Of a stretch of DNA of 47,681 nucleotides, positions 1-7,842 are shown piece by piece. This DNA is from Candidatus Nomurabacteria bacterium (GTDB lineage Bacteria; Patescibacteriota; Saccharimonadia; Saccharimonadales; Saccharimonadaceae). Made by a program: the position numbers and the translations under genes. Location: assembly GCA_031266275.1 (NCBI GenBank), contig JAISBI010000013.1, positions 1 to 47,681 on the forward strand. The letters run 5' to 3'. The stretch's first letter is position 1. Each line of letters opens with the position of its first letter. The notes below the pieces were generated by a model. The model ran no database searches and had not been told where the DNA came from. It saw only the letters and a program-made list of their open reading frames with translations.

Positions 1-4
1 ATGC

Positions 5-95
5 TATAATAGGAGCACAAAGGACTTCGGTCTGTCGAACCGCTCATTGCAAGATGGGCGGTTTGAACTTACAGCCCTAGCAACTCCCTGATTTG
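5..95 (+). ncRNA. possible structured small RNA at the window edge
   Basis: An extended -10 (TGCTATAAT, positions 2-10) precedes a stretch that folds well. A small GGAC-TTCG-GTCT tetraloop hairpin lies at about 22-33. A strong hairpin follows, with arms 38-47 and 54-63 (10 bp, one G-U pair, loop TGCAAG), extendable to 35-66. No open reading frame or Shine-Dalgarno fits. The 3' end is not defined and the family was not recognised. It could instead be the leader or tail of something to the left of the window. Confidence 0.25.
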
Positions 96-114
96 TCGTT
101 TATATTTTGCATCT

Positions 115-150
115 ATCCAAAAAGACACGCTTGACTCAATTCAGTGTCTT
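115..150 (-). terminator. possible minus-strand terminator hairpin
   Basis: Arms AAGACAC (122-128) and GTGTCTT (144-150) form a perfect 7-bp stem. Read on the minus strand the stem is followed by TTTTT. No minus-strand gene is seen immediately upstream of it, so its role is unclear. Confidence 0.25.
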
Positions 151-199
151 GCGCATCTCTTATGATTACATGATATCACACTTTCTATAATAATTCTAT

Positions 200-227
200 T
201 TGGCTTTTTCCAAAAAAGTGCTATACT
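200..227 (+). promoter_or_regulatory. promoter of the GA-tract surface protein gene
   Basis: TTGGCT (200-205) and TATACT (222-227) are 16 bp apart, with an extended TGC before the -10. The predicted start near 234 gives a leader of about 40 nt. That leader includes an AAAGGA ribosome site at 259-264 serving the ATG at 273. Confidence 0.5.
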
Positions 228-272
228 AAACACATACATAATATGAATTTAGACGAAGAAAGGACGAAAATT

Positions 273-1382
273 ATGAAAAAAAGCACTAAAAACTCCAAAC
301 CCAATAAAGTTTCAAATAGAGCCCAACGAGAGAGAGAGAGAGAGAGAGAGAGAGTAGGTCTTGCGTCTCTGTTCTATTTAGCTAAACGTATAGGTAAGGT
401 ATTTAATAGTAAACAACAAGTTGCTTGGATTATTATATCTACCGTACTTATTTGTCTTACTTTTGTGGTGGGTTTTAGTATTGGTGGTAGTGTTAATAGT
501 GCTAGTCCTAGTGGGACTAGTATACCGGTGAAGAAAGGTGGCACTGGTGCTACTACACCAAGTGATGCTATACAAAATCTTTTGCCAGATTTTGCTAGTA
601 ATGCTGGCAAGGTGCTGGGTTCTACTGGTTCTGGGATTGGCTGGGTGGCGCAGACTGGCGGCGGTAATTCGGCTTATATGTTTCCTGATTATGCCAATCA
701 AGAAACGGCTAATCGGAATGAGACAAATAATGTAGCGTGGACGGTTGAAAATGACGGTTATGTTTATTGTAGAATGATGATGACATCAGCAAATGCGAGT
801 GCCAACGATGCGGCTATTTATATTAACGATAAAGCCGTTGCTAGAGGCAGTGCTAACGGGGCAAACCCTCAAAGAGTAAATCTGTTCGGCGTTTACCAAG
901 TTAGTAGTGGCGATAGAGTTCGTTTATGGTATAACGTTGGTCTTACTCAAACAGAACAGATGGGTTGTTGGTTCATTCCGCCCAAATATTCCACCCCGCC
1001 CACGCCGATTGTGGTGGAGGGCGGCGATTATAAAACTGCGGAGCAGGCGGTTATGGTGAATGACGGTGGCAATTTGCGACAGAAATTGTGGGTGGACGGT
1101 AAGCCGATTTATCAAAAGACAATCAATTATACTGTCGGCAACCTTGCTTCTGGCGGTGGTGTAAAGATAGGCGACATTTCTTTATTGTCAAGCGATTTAG
1201 ATAAAATGGTCAACGCCGAGTTTGTTAGTAATCAGTCGACTAATGTTGGCGTGGTAGGTTATTTTTCAATACATAATAATAACGGTGATTTGATGCTTTG
1301 GAATGGCTGGTTGGCTGCTTCGGTTGGTGTGCCTTTGACTATTACGGTTCAATATACAAAGACAACGGACACACCGCTATGA
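273..1382 (+). CDS. membrane-anchored surface protein with phage tail-fibre-like motifs and an in-frame GA tract
   Basis: The ATG at 273 is chosen because AAAGGA lies 8 nt upstream; an in-frame ATG at 243 has no ribosome site. The 369-aa protein starts with a basic, Ser/Lys-rich cytoplasmic tail containing alternating Arg-Glu residues encoded by a GA repeat (328-354). One transmembrane segment follows (about residues 53-75, IIISTVLICLTFVVGFSIGG), then a secreted region. The motif KKGGTGATTPSDAIQNL resembles the GGTGATT repeats of phage tail fibres. KLWVDGKPIYQKTIN resembles the 'W-x-DGKPIYRKT' motif of phage structural proteins. The rest is Gly/Asn/Thr-rich and probably beta-structured. I infer a type II-anchored surface adhesin or receptor-like protein. 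The target is unknown. Translation could be switched on and off by repeat slippage. Confidence 0.75.
   Translation: MKKSTKNSKPNKVSNRAQRERERERERVGLASLFYLAKRIGKVFNSKQQVAWIIISTVLICLTFVVGFSIGGSVNSASPSGTSIPVKKGGTGATTPSDAIQNLLPDFASNAGKVLGSTGSGIGWVAQTGGGNSAYMFPDYANQETANRNETNNVAWTVENDGYVYCRMMMTSANASANDAAIYINDKAVARGSANGANPQRVNLFGVYQVSSGDRVRLWYNVGLTQTEQMGCWFIPPKYSTPPTPIVVEGGDYKTAEQAVMVNDGGNLRQKLWVDGKPIYQKTINYTVGNLASGGGVKIGDISLLSSDLDKMVNAEFVSNQSTNVGVVGYFSIHNNNGDLMLWNGWLAASVGVPLTITVQYTKTTDTPL
328..354 (+). repeat. GA dinucleotide tract (13.5 units) inside a coding region
   Basis: Twenty-seven bases of uninterrupted GA encode alternating Arg and Glu immediately before the membrane anchor. A TAG abuts the tract in another frame. 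Adding one unit gives TAG at once; losing one unit gives TAA about eleven codons later. The present length is in frame. Such tracts are classical slipped-strand phase-variation sites. Confidence 0.9.
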
Positions 1383-1425
1383 TGAGAGATAAGTTGGAGA
1401 AGTTAAACGACACTGCGGCCAAAAC

Positions 1426-1474
1426 ACACCAAATATAGCGTATAGTTTTCCACAATATACGCTATATGTGGGTT
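1426..1474 (+). promoter_or_regulatory. paired NrdR-box-like sites in an inverted repeat
   Basis: ACACCAAATATAGCGT (1426-1441) and ACGCTATATGTGGGTT (1459-1474) match the known NrdR box ACACTATATATAGTGT at about 13 and 11 of 16 positions. They start 33 bp apart, near three helical turns, as paired NrdR boxes usually do. They also contain a perfect 12-bp inverted repeat (1433-1444 with 1456-1467). A terminator for the upstream gene is an alternative reading, but the stem is AT-rich. Confidence 0.5.
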
Positions 1475-1514
1475 TTTCAGAGATGAATGTTGTAAATTTT
1501 ACAGGCAAAAAGTC

Positions 1515-1544
1515 TTGACAACACTATATGTAGGGGTGTATACT
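1515..1544 (+). promoter_or_regulatory. nrdD promoter overlapping an NrdR-like box
   Basis: TTGACA (1515-1520) and TATACT (1539-1544) are 18 bp apart. The spacer holds ACACTATATGTAGGGG (1521-1536), a good NrdR-box match. A repressor bound there would block RNA polymerase. Transcription would begin near 1551, leaving a leader of about 134 nt with a GAAAAGCGCTTTTC palindrome (1629-1642) and an AAGGAGG ribosome site. Confidence 0.6.
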
Positions 1545-1684
1545 GTCTGTTAAGCACTAAATGTGGGACGACCACCACGCAAAACAAAAACCACAGTGCA
1601 AAAACAACAATTTTTAAGGGGACTGTTTGAAAAGCGCTTTTCTTCGCGCCCAAAAATCCAGCCTCAAAGGAGGGTCAAAACCAT

Positions 1685-4030
1685 ATGTATAAATTCATCA
1701 AAAAACGCGATGGCCGCAAAGCCAAATTCACGCCAGAAAAAATCGTCACCGCCATATCCAAAGCCGGCCAAGCCACCGGCGAATTCGACCAGCGAACCGC
1801 GCTGAAACTGGCCGACAGAGTGTTGGACAAAGCCGAAAAAGAACTCGGCAAAGCCGTGCCGACGGTCGAACAGGTCCAAGACATCGTCGAAGACGTGCTG
1901 ATGAATTCCAAATTTCACGAAACCGCCAAAGCCTATATTTTGTACCGCAACGAACGCACGAGGGCGCGCGAGGGCAATTCCCGTCTCATCCAAACTTACC
2001 GCACCATCGCGCACGCGATGGCCGAAGACAATTCCGACGTCAAGCGCTCCAACGCCAACGTCGACTCCAATACGGCGATGGGCAAGATGTTACAATTCGG
2101 CGCTGAGGGGTCGAAAGAATTCGCCGCCAAATTTTTGCTCAATCCGAAATTCGCCGAAGCTCACTCGGGAGGCGACATCCACATCCACGACCTCGATTTT
2201 TGGGCCACCGGCACTTTGACTTGCTGCCAGACCGATCCGATTGAATTGTTCAAAGACGGCGGGTTCAACACCGGTCATGGATTTTTGCGCACGCCGAATT
2301 CGATTTCTTCGTATGCGGCGCTGGCTGCGATTATTCTGCAAGCTAATCAAAACGAACAGCACGGCGGCCAATCGATTCCGAATTTCGACTATGCGATGGC
2401 GGAGGGTGTCAATAAAACTTATCGCAAAGCCGTCAAGTCCAATTTCGAAAAATACGCCCGATTTGCCGGCAAAAAAACCGCCGCTTTGGACGAGCAGAAG
2501 TTGGCCAAATTAGAATACGACGAAAAAATGGGAGGCTTGCCGATAGAAATTTTCGAAGAAGCGAAAGTCGACGCCGATAAGCAAACCGCTCAAGCGATGG
2601 AGGGCTTCGTGCACAACCTCAACACCATGCATTCGCGCGCTGGCGCCCAAGTGCCGTTTACGTCGATTAATTTCGGCACCGACACGTCGCGGGCCGGCCA
2701 TTTGGTATCCGACAAGCTCCTCGACGCCATCAACAGCGGTCTGGGGCACGGCGAAACGGCCATTTTCCCGATTGCCATTTTCAAAGTCAAAGAGGGCCTC
2801 AATTATAATCCCGAAGACCCGAATTATGACTTGTTCAAAAAGTCAATGGCGGTCAGCGCCAAGCGGCTGTTCCCGAATTTCGTGTTCCTCGACGCGCCGT
2901 TCAATCTGCAATATTACAAGTCGGGCGACTACCATTCCGAAGTCGCCACGATGGGCTGCCGCACTCGCGTCATGGCTAGCGTTTTCCCCGAGACTGACGG
3001 CCGCGCGACCGGTCGCGGCAACTGCTCGTTTACGACTATTAACTTACCCCGCATCGGCATCAAGCACGGCACGGTGCTGGGCAAACGCAAAGCGGCTGAT
3101 TGGAAAGGCTTTTATAAAGAATTGGACGAAAAACTGGAGCTGGTCGCCGCGCAATTATTGGAACGCTACGAATTTCAGGCCAAAAAATATGTCCGCAATT
3201 TCCCGTTTTTGATGGGGCAGGGCGTTTGGGTGGACAGCGGCAAGCTCGGGCCCAACGACACATTGCGCGACGTCATTAAACACGGCACGCTGTCAATCGG
3301 CTTCATCGGACTGGCGGAATGTTTGAAAGCCATGTTGGGCGCGCATCACGGCGAGTCCGAAGAGGCGCAAGCGAGAGGCGTCGAAATTGTCAAATTCATG
3401 CGCGACAAATGCGATAAATTGGCCGAGGAATACAGTTTGAATTTCTCGCTGCTCGCCACGCCGGCAGAGGGATTGGCCGGTCGCTTCACTAAAATAGACC
3501 GCAAACAATTCGGCGAAATCGTCGGCGTGACCGACCGTGATTTTTATACTAATTCATATCACGTGCCGGTCTATCATCACATCGGCGCCTTTGACAAAAT
3601 CGACCGCGAAGCGCCATATCACGCGCTGTGCAACGCTGGCCACATCACTTATATCGAACTGGACGGCGATCCGTCGCAAAACCTCGACGCGTTTGAAACG
3701 GTCATTCGCCATATGAAAGAAGCCGGCATCGGCTACGGTTCGATTAACCATCCAGTCGACCGAGACCCAGTCTGCAGTTTCAGCGGAATTATCGAGGGGG
3801 AATACTGTCCGTCTTGCGGACGCCATGAACATGATGGGGAATATGGCTTCGAACGCCTGCGCCGCATCACCGGCTATTTGGTCGGGTCGTTGGAACGCTG
3901 GAACGACGGCAAGCAAGCCGAAGAAGCCGCTCGCGTCAAACACAGCGTGGCCGGAGTCTATAATAAAGCCGAAAAATCCGCCCGCGAAGCCGCCAAACGC
4001 ACCCAAACCAAAGCGCTGGGAAAGGCTTGA
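1685..4030 (+). CDS. nrdD: anaerobic ribonucleoside-triphosphate reductase (class III)
   Basis: This enzyme reduces ribonucleotides to deoxyribonucleotides without oxygen, using a glycyl radical made by the NrdG activase. The 781-aa protein has an N-terminal ATP-cone (about residues 1-98), the usual allosteric site. The core includes HIHDLDFW...LTCC and MGCRTR, with Cys425 the likely active-site thiol. The C-terminal RITGYL motif places the radical on Gly730. The C-terminal zinc site normally has two CxxC pairs. Here the first pair is C697-S-F-S700, so one ligand is missing; CPSC (708-711) is intact. The start has an AAGGAGG ribosome site. nrdG follows after 1 nt. NrdR-like boxes upstream suggest control by deoxynucleotide supply. 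Confidence 0.96.
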   Translation: MYKFIKKRDGRKAKFTPEKIVTAISKAGQATGEFDQRTALKLADRVLDKAEKELGKAVPTVEQVQDIVEDVLMNSKFHETAKAYILYRNERTRAREGNSRLIQTYRTIAHAMAEDNSDVKRSNANVDSNTAMGKMLQFGAEGSKEFAAKFLLNPKFAEAHSGGDIHIHDLDFWATGTLTCCQTDPIELFKDGGFNTGHGFLRTPNSISSYAALAAIILQANQNEQHGGQSIPNFDYAMAEGVNKTYRKAVKSNFEKYARFAGKKTAALDEQKLAKLEYDEKMGGLPIEIFEEAKVDADKQTAQAMEGFVHNLNTMHSRAGAQVPFTSINFGTDTSRAGHLVSDKLLDAINSGLGHGETAIFPIAIFKVKEGLNYNPEDPNYDLFKKSMAVSAKRLFPNFVFLDAPFNLQYYKSGDYHSEVATMGCRTRVMASVFPETDGRATGRGNCSFTTINLPRIGIKHGTVLGKRKAADWKGFYKELDEKLELVAAQLLERYEFQAKKYVRNFPFLMGQGVWVDSGKLGPNDTLRDVIKHGTLSIGFIGLAECLKAMLGAHHGESEEAQARGVEIVKFMRDKCDKLAEEYSLNFSLLATPAEGLAGRFTKIDRKQFGEIVGVTDRDFYTNSYHVPVYHHIGAFDKIDREAPYHALCNAGHITYIELDGDPSQNLDAFETVIRHMKEAGIGYGSINHPVDRDPVCSFSGIIEGEYCPSCGRHEHDGEYGFERLRRITGYLVGSLERWNDGKQAEEAARVKHSVAGVYNKAEKSAREAAKRTQTKALGKA

Positions 4031-4031
4031 T

Positions 4032-4586
4032 ATGAAATCAAATGGGGCGAAGCAGCCGCGCTGGCCAGAACCAGACGGCACGCCTCTGAAATTAGCCGAT
4101 GACGAAGTATTATTATCGGGACCGCTGCAAAGCGACAGTATCGTCGACGGCGAGGGCCTGCGCGCAGTACTATGGACGCAGGGCTGCCGGCGGCGCTGTC
4201 AGGGTTGTCATAATCCGGAAACTTGGGATGAGGCTGGTGGGTTTATTGTCAAAATCGACGACATTAAAGACCAATTGCGCGCCATGAAAGGCCAAACCGG
4301 CCTGACATTCAGCGGCGGCGAACCGATGCTGCAAGCCAAAAATTTGAAAAAAATCGCTGATTGGGCCCGCCGAGAGCTAGGCTGGAACATCTGGTCGTTC
4401 TCCGGCTACACCCACGAACAACTGCGAGAAGCCGGCGGCAACAAATGGGCCCTAGTAAAAAGCCTCGACGTCCTCATCGACGGCCCATTCATACTGCCAG
4501 AACGCGACCTGACCCTACGCTTTCGCGGCTCGCGCAATCAGCGATTATTGCGTTTGGAGGAGGGTGAGATAGTGAGTGTTGAGTGA
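4032..4586 (+). CDS. nrdG: anaerobic ribonucleotide reductase activating protein (radical SAM)
   Basis: This radical-SAM activase generates the glycyl radical on NrdD. The 184-aa protein carries the 4Fe-4S motif C52-RRR-C56-QG-C59 and an FSGGEPMLQ SAM-binding motif near residue 105, then the SFSGYTHEQL segment common in NrdG. The ATG at 4032, one base after the nrdD stop, is chosen because upstream codons in this frame overlap the nrdD catalytic tail. Its N-terminus is about 30 residues longer than in typical NrdG. Translation is probably coupled to nrdD. Confidence 0.93.
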   Translation: MKSNGAKQPRWPEPDGTPLKLADDEVLLSGPLQSDSIVDGEGLRAVLWTQGCRRRCQGCHNPETWDEAGGFIVKIDDIKDQLRAMKGQTGLTFSGGEPMLQAKNLKKIADWARRELGWNIWSFSGYTHEQLREAGGNKWALVKSLDVLIDGPFILPERDLTLRFRGSRNQRLLRLEEGEIVSVE

Positions 4587-4620
4587 CACCATTAGATAAT
4601 AAACGAAAGGAAGTAACGTA

Positions 4621-5190
4621 GTGAGTGTTGAAACAGAGTACAAATTTGCAGTGGAAAACATCAAAAAAGTTGAGAGGCTGTTATCTGGCATAGCAGAGCC
4701 GATTTTAGACCGTCAATACCAATCGAACGTCATGTTCGATAATAAAGAAAAATTAATGCAATACACTAATGGTCGAGTACGCGTGCGAGTATTAGGTGAT
4801 ACCGGCAACAAAGTCTTGACTTACAAAAAACCGCTCAGAAGTACGAACGGCGCGAAGAGAGAAACCGAATACGAAGTGACATTTTTTGATGCAAAAAACA
4901 ATATCGAGAGTATTTTAAAAGCGCTGGAGTTTTCACCGACCACCAGTTACGAAAGATACCGCTCGGAATGGAAACTTGACGGCGCGACAATTACGCTAGA
5001 CGAATATCCGTTTGCCAACTTTATTGAAATTGAGGGGAAACAACAGAATATTCAGAGAGTCGTCAAAAAATTGAACTTTCACGTCGCAGACGCCCTGACC
5101 GACCCAGCCGATACGCTTTTCCAAAAATGGCGCAAGGAGCATGGATTATCATTCAAGGCACATTTGAGGTTTGACGACTATGATAAATGA
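4621..5190 (+). CDS. CYTH-domain protein (class IV adenylate cyclase / triphosphate tunnel family)
   Basis: A GTG start is used, with AAGGAAG 7 nt upstream. The N-terminus has the CYTH signature E4-T-E6-Y-K8 (ExExK). Alternating Arg/Lys/Glu strands follow (GRVRVRV, LTYKKPLR, ETEYEVTF, FIEIEGK), as in tunnel-fold phosphohydrolases and CyaB-type cyclases. At 189 aa it is a single CYTH domain without a CHAD domain. These enzymes act on triphosphate-containing substrates with Mg or Mn; the substrate here cannot be told from sequence. It lies 34 nt after nrdG and may be co-transcribed, but has its own ribosome site. Confidence 0.8.
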   Translation: MSVETEYKFAVENIKKVERLLSGIAEPILDRQYQSNVMFDNKEKLMQYTNGRVRVRVLGDTGNKVLTYKKPLRSTNGAKRETEYEVTFFDAKNNIESILKALEFSPTTSYERYRSEWKLDGATITLDEYPFANFIEIEGKQQNIQRVVKKLNFHVADALTDPADTLFQKWRKEHGLSFKAHLRFDDYDK

Positions 5191-5242
5191 CGAGGACAAA
5201 ACCTCTCGACTTCGATTGGCCTTTGCGCACGGCCAGACATGG

Positions 5243-5959
5243 TCACTTGACAGTTTTTTTCCGTTTTTCTTCTTTTATTAAAAGCTTTAAAAGTCCTTCG
5301 AAATCTACCTTGTCATAATTTTCTTTAATTAATTGTTTGAGTTTCACGGTCGATGGTTTATTATCGGTCTCTGGAACTGGCGTCAAGTCCTTAAATTCTA
5401 GGTTCAAAAGCTCGACCAGCGCCTCTTTGATATTTTGAATTTGTTCCTCGTTTAGTCCGTTTTTTTCCAAGTATTCTCTAAAATGTTTGAGAAAAACAAG
5501 ATGCATGGTTTCGTGCATAATTGTTTTGGTCTGGCTTGCCAATCCATTGTGAGCCGTCACGAAAAAATCATCTGTTCCGTGAGGATTAATGGTTATTGTT
5601 GTGAAATAGCAAGTCATAGGCTCCGCTATTACCACAGAAATCTTGAAATATTTTTTTAATCTAGCAGTGTATTTAGGTCCCAAGTTGCTCCAGATACGCC
5701 GCAAAGCCTGCGCATTTACGTCCATGATGTTTGGACGGTATAAGTTCTTTGTAATATATTCCTTGATATTCTTGCGCTGAGTTGCGCTATCTTGCTGTTT
5801 TAGCGCCCTAACGTCAAGTGGTGGGGCAAAACGCGGCAATAGTCGCGAATATAAATCCGTCATGTCGCGCCCATAAGATGGGATACCATCTTCGATAAAA
5901 GCCCAGACGTATTTGTCAACGTCTTTTTCTATGTCATATGTAAAATCAAGCTCTATCAT
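5243..5959 (-). CDS. putative HExxH zinc metalloprotease-like protein
   Basis: This 238-aa protein has HETMH (149-153), a zincin signature. A KEAL motif about 26 residues later (Glu179) could give the third zinc ligand, as in gluzincins. There is no signal peptide or membrane segment; the C-terminus is Lys-rich. It is a distant paralogue of the minus-strand gene at 9379-10095. Both share an N-terminal YDI motif, HExxHxxFxxH, then an acidic stretch and KE[AS]L, and both are 238 aa. It has an AAGGAA ribosome site and its own promoter, and is inserted against the direction of its neighbours. The substrate is unknown. An anti-toxin-like or stress protease is possible but not shown. Confidence 0.6.
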   Translation of the reverse strand: MIELDFTYDIEKDVDKYVWAFIEDGIPSYGRDMTDLYSRLLPRFAPPLDVRALKQQDSATQRKNIKEYITKNLYRPNIMDVNAQALRRIWSNLGPKYTARLKKYFKISVVIAEPMTCYFTTITINPHGTDDFFVTAHNGLASQTKTIMHETMHLVFLKHFREYLEKNGLNEEQIQNIKEALVELLNLEFKDLTPVPETDNKPSTVKLKQLIKENYDKVDFEGLLKLLIKEEKRKKTVK

Positions 5960-5983
5960 ATATTCCTTTTCTCATTAGTTCAT

Positions 5984-6014
5984 CATAGCAAAAGGCGTTT
6001 GCAAACGCAAACGC
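5984..6014 (-). promoter_or_regulatory. promoter with a palindromic operator candidate for the HExxH gene
   Basis: On the minus strand TTGCGT and TATGAT, with extended TGC, are 17 bp apart. The perfect 14-bp palindrome GCGTTTGCAAACGC (5995-6008) overlaps the spacer and -35 end. This is a plausible repressor site for the minus-strand gene and lies about 90 bp from the divergent transketolase start. Confidence 0.4.
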
Positions 6015-6099
6015 TTCTTAGCCTACGCCTCACTGCACTAACACAATCATAAATCTTAATTATTTCATATAATCTTGACAGGTATGATATAATTGAACC

Positions 6100-6915
6100 A
6101 TGAGCGAAATAACGAGGCTGGAAAAACATGCTGCGTCGGTGCGGCGCGGTGTTTTGAGCATGTTGGCGACGGCGGGGTCGGGGCATACGGCTGGGTCTTT
6201 GGGGCTGGTCGAGGTCGTCACGGCGATGTATGGCGCGGTTTTGAAATTCAATCCCAAGAACCCGCACGACTCGAGACGCGATTTGTTTATGTTGTCGAAT
6301 GGGCATGTGGCGCCGGTGTTATATGCGACATTGGCCGAATTCGGTTTGATTTTGAAATCGGAACTGCGGACTTTGCGCAAACTTGGCACGCGATTGCAGG
6401 GGCATCCCGAGCGCACTAAATTAGCTTGGCTGGAAACGACGTCTGGACCGCTGGGCGAGGGTATTGGGCAAGCCGCTGGCATGGCATTGGCCATCAAGCG
6501 CGACGGGCAAGCTTTGAAACGATTCGTCTATGTCGTGACGGGCGACGGTGAGCTGGACGAGGGCAATGCGTGGGAAAGTATCATGTTTGCCGCAGACCAA
6601 AGGCTTGGCAATTTAATCATGATTGTCGACCGCAACGGCATTCAACTGTCGGGCGACACCGAAAACGTCATGCCGTTGGAAAACCTATCGGAAAAAATCG
6701 CGAGTTTCGGCTGGAACGTGCAGGAAATTAATGGCAATAGTTTCGAAGATATTTTGAACGCCGTGAAAATTGCTCATGACATCACCGATAGGCCGACTGC
6801 CATCATCGCCCATACCACCGCTGGCAAAGGCGTCGAAGAAATCGAGGGTGATTGGCATTGGCACGGCAAGGCGCCGAGCAAAGAGCAGGAGGCCAAATGG
6901 CTAAAAGTACTCTGA
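6100..6915 (+). CDS. transketolase, N-terminal (thiamine diphosphate-binding) subunit
   Basis: This subunit carries the pyrophosphate-binding half of transketolase, which moves two-carbon units in the non-oxidative pentose phosphate pathway. The 271-aa protein shows GSGHTAGSLG near residue 26 and GDGELDEGN (the GDG...N thiamine diphosphate motif) near residue 148, followed by IVDRNGIQLSG. It ends where the first domain of a full transketolase would. The catalytic partner half is the next gene, overlapping by 19 nt. Split transketolases are common in archaea and some CPR. A TATAAT box (6088-6093) ends 6 nt before the ATG and there is no ribosome site, so the message is probably leaderless. Confidence 0.93.
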   Translation: MSEITRLEKHAASVRRGVLSMLATAGSGHTAGSLGLVEVVTAMYGAVLKFNPKNPHDSRRDLFMLSNGHVAPVLYATLAEFGLILKSELRTLRKLGTRLQGHPERTKLAWLETTSGPLGEGIGQAAGMALAIKRDGQALKRFVYVVTGDGELDEGNAWESIMFAADQRLGNLIMIVDRNGIQLSGDTENVMPLENLSEKIASFGWNVQEINGNSFEDILNAVKIAHDITDRPTAIIAHTTAGKGVEEIEGDWHWHGKAPSKEQEAKWLKVL

Positions 6916-7838
6916 GGGAAATTCGGCACGGCTTCGCCGACGGGCTATTGGAAGCAGCGCGCGCGGACAGCAATGTTTATGTGCTGAGCGCGGATTTGTC
7001 GTCCAGTCTCGGCTTCGACAAGATTGCCGCCGAATTACCGAATCAATACGTCGAAGTCGGCGTGGCTGAGCAAAATATGATTTGTGTGGCGTCAGGGTTG
7101 GCACATATGGGGAAAACCGCATTTGCCGGCTCGTATTCGATGTTTAGCCCATGCAGAAACTGGGAGCAAATTCGCACGACGGTGTGTTTGAACCGGCAAC
7201 CTGTCAAGATTATTTCGTCGCACTCTGGATTTTCCGACGCCAGCGACGGCGCGACGCATCAAGCGCTGGAAGACATCGCTTTGGCGCGAGTCTTGCCGGA
7301 GCTCGTAGTGCTGAGTCCGGCCGACTATGCGGAAGCGCGAGCGATGGCGCCCGCACTAGCCAAAGACCGTCGTCCGACTTATGTGCGCATGCAGCGCGGC
7401 AAGTTTCCGGACATTTTTCCAGACGGTATTGAATTTAAAATCGGCCCAGCCCGCCACATTCGCGACGGCAAAGATGTTGTAATTTTTACAACAGGATCAA
7501 TGGCCAGCACCGTGCTGGACGCCGCCGAAATATTAGAAAAAAGCAAGATTAGCGCCGCCGTCGTGCATTTCCCAACCATCAAGCCGCTGGACGAAAAAAC
7601 CGTACGGGAAATGGCGAGCAAGTACGGCCGCATCATCACTGTTGAAGAGCACCAAATCGCCGGCGGATTTGGCTCGGCCATAGCTGAAACCATAGCCGAA
7701 AAACAACTGGCGCGGTTATGCCGAATCGGCGTCCGAGACAGCTTCGGCGAATCCGGCAGCTACGAAGAATTATTAAAAAAACACGGCCTCGATACCAAAT
7801 CAATTGTTGCACAAATTAAAAAGTTTATGCTAGAATGA
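6897..7838 (+). CDS. transketolase, C-terminal (pyrimidine-binding) subunit
   Basis: This is the second half of the split transketolase: the pyrimidine-binding domain plus the C-terminal transketolase domain. The 313-aa protein contains YVEVGVAEQNM (the conserved catalytic Glu of the pyrimidine domain), SSHSGFSDASDGATHQALED and VEEHQIAGGFGSAIAE. The start at ATG 6897 is chosen for the AGGAGG site just upstream, although an in-frame start exists further back. It overlaps the first subunit by 19 nt, so translation is probably coupled and the two proteins should form one enzyme. DXP synthase halves are related, but the two-gene layout and motifs favour transketolase. Confidence 0.93.
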   Translation: MAKSTLREIRHGFADGLLEAARADSNVYVLSADLSSSLGFDKIAAELPNQYVEVGVAEQNMICVASGLAHMGKTAFAGSYSMFSPCRNWEQIRTTVCLNRQPVKIISSHSGFSDASDGATHQALEDIALARVLPELVVLSPADYAEARAMAPALAKDRRPTYVRMQRGKFPDIFPDGIEFKIGPARHIRDGKDVVIFTTGSMASTVLDAAEILEKSKISAAVVHFPTIKPLDEKTVREMASKYGRIITVEEHQIAGGFGSAIAETIAEKQLARLCRIGVRDSFGESGSYEELLKKHGLDTKSIVAQIKKFMLE

Positions 7839-7842
7839 AATT

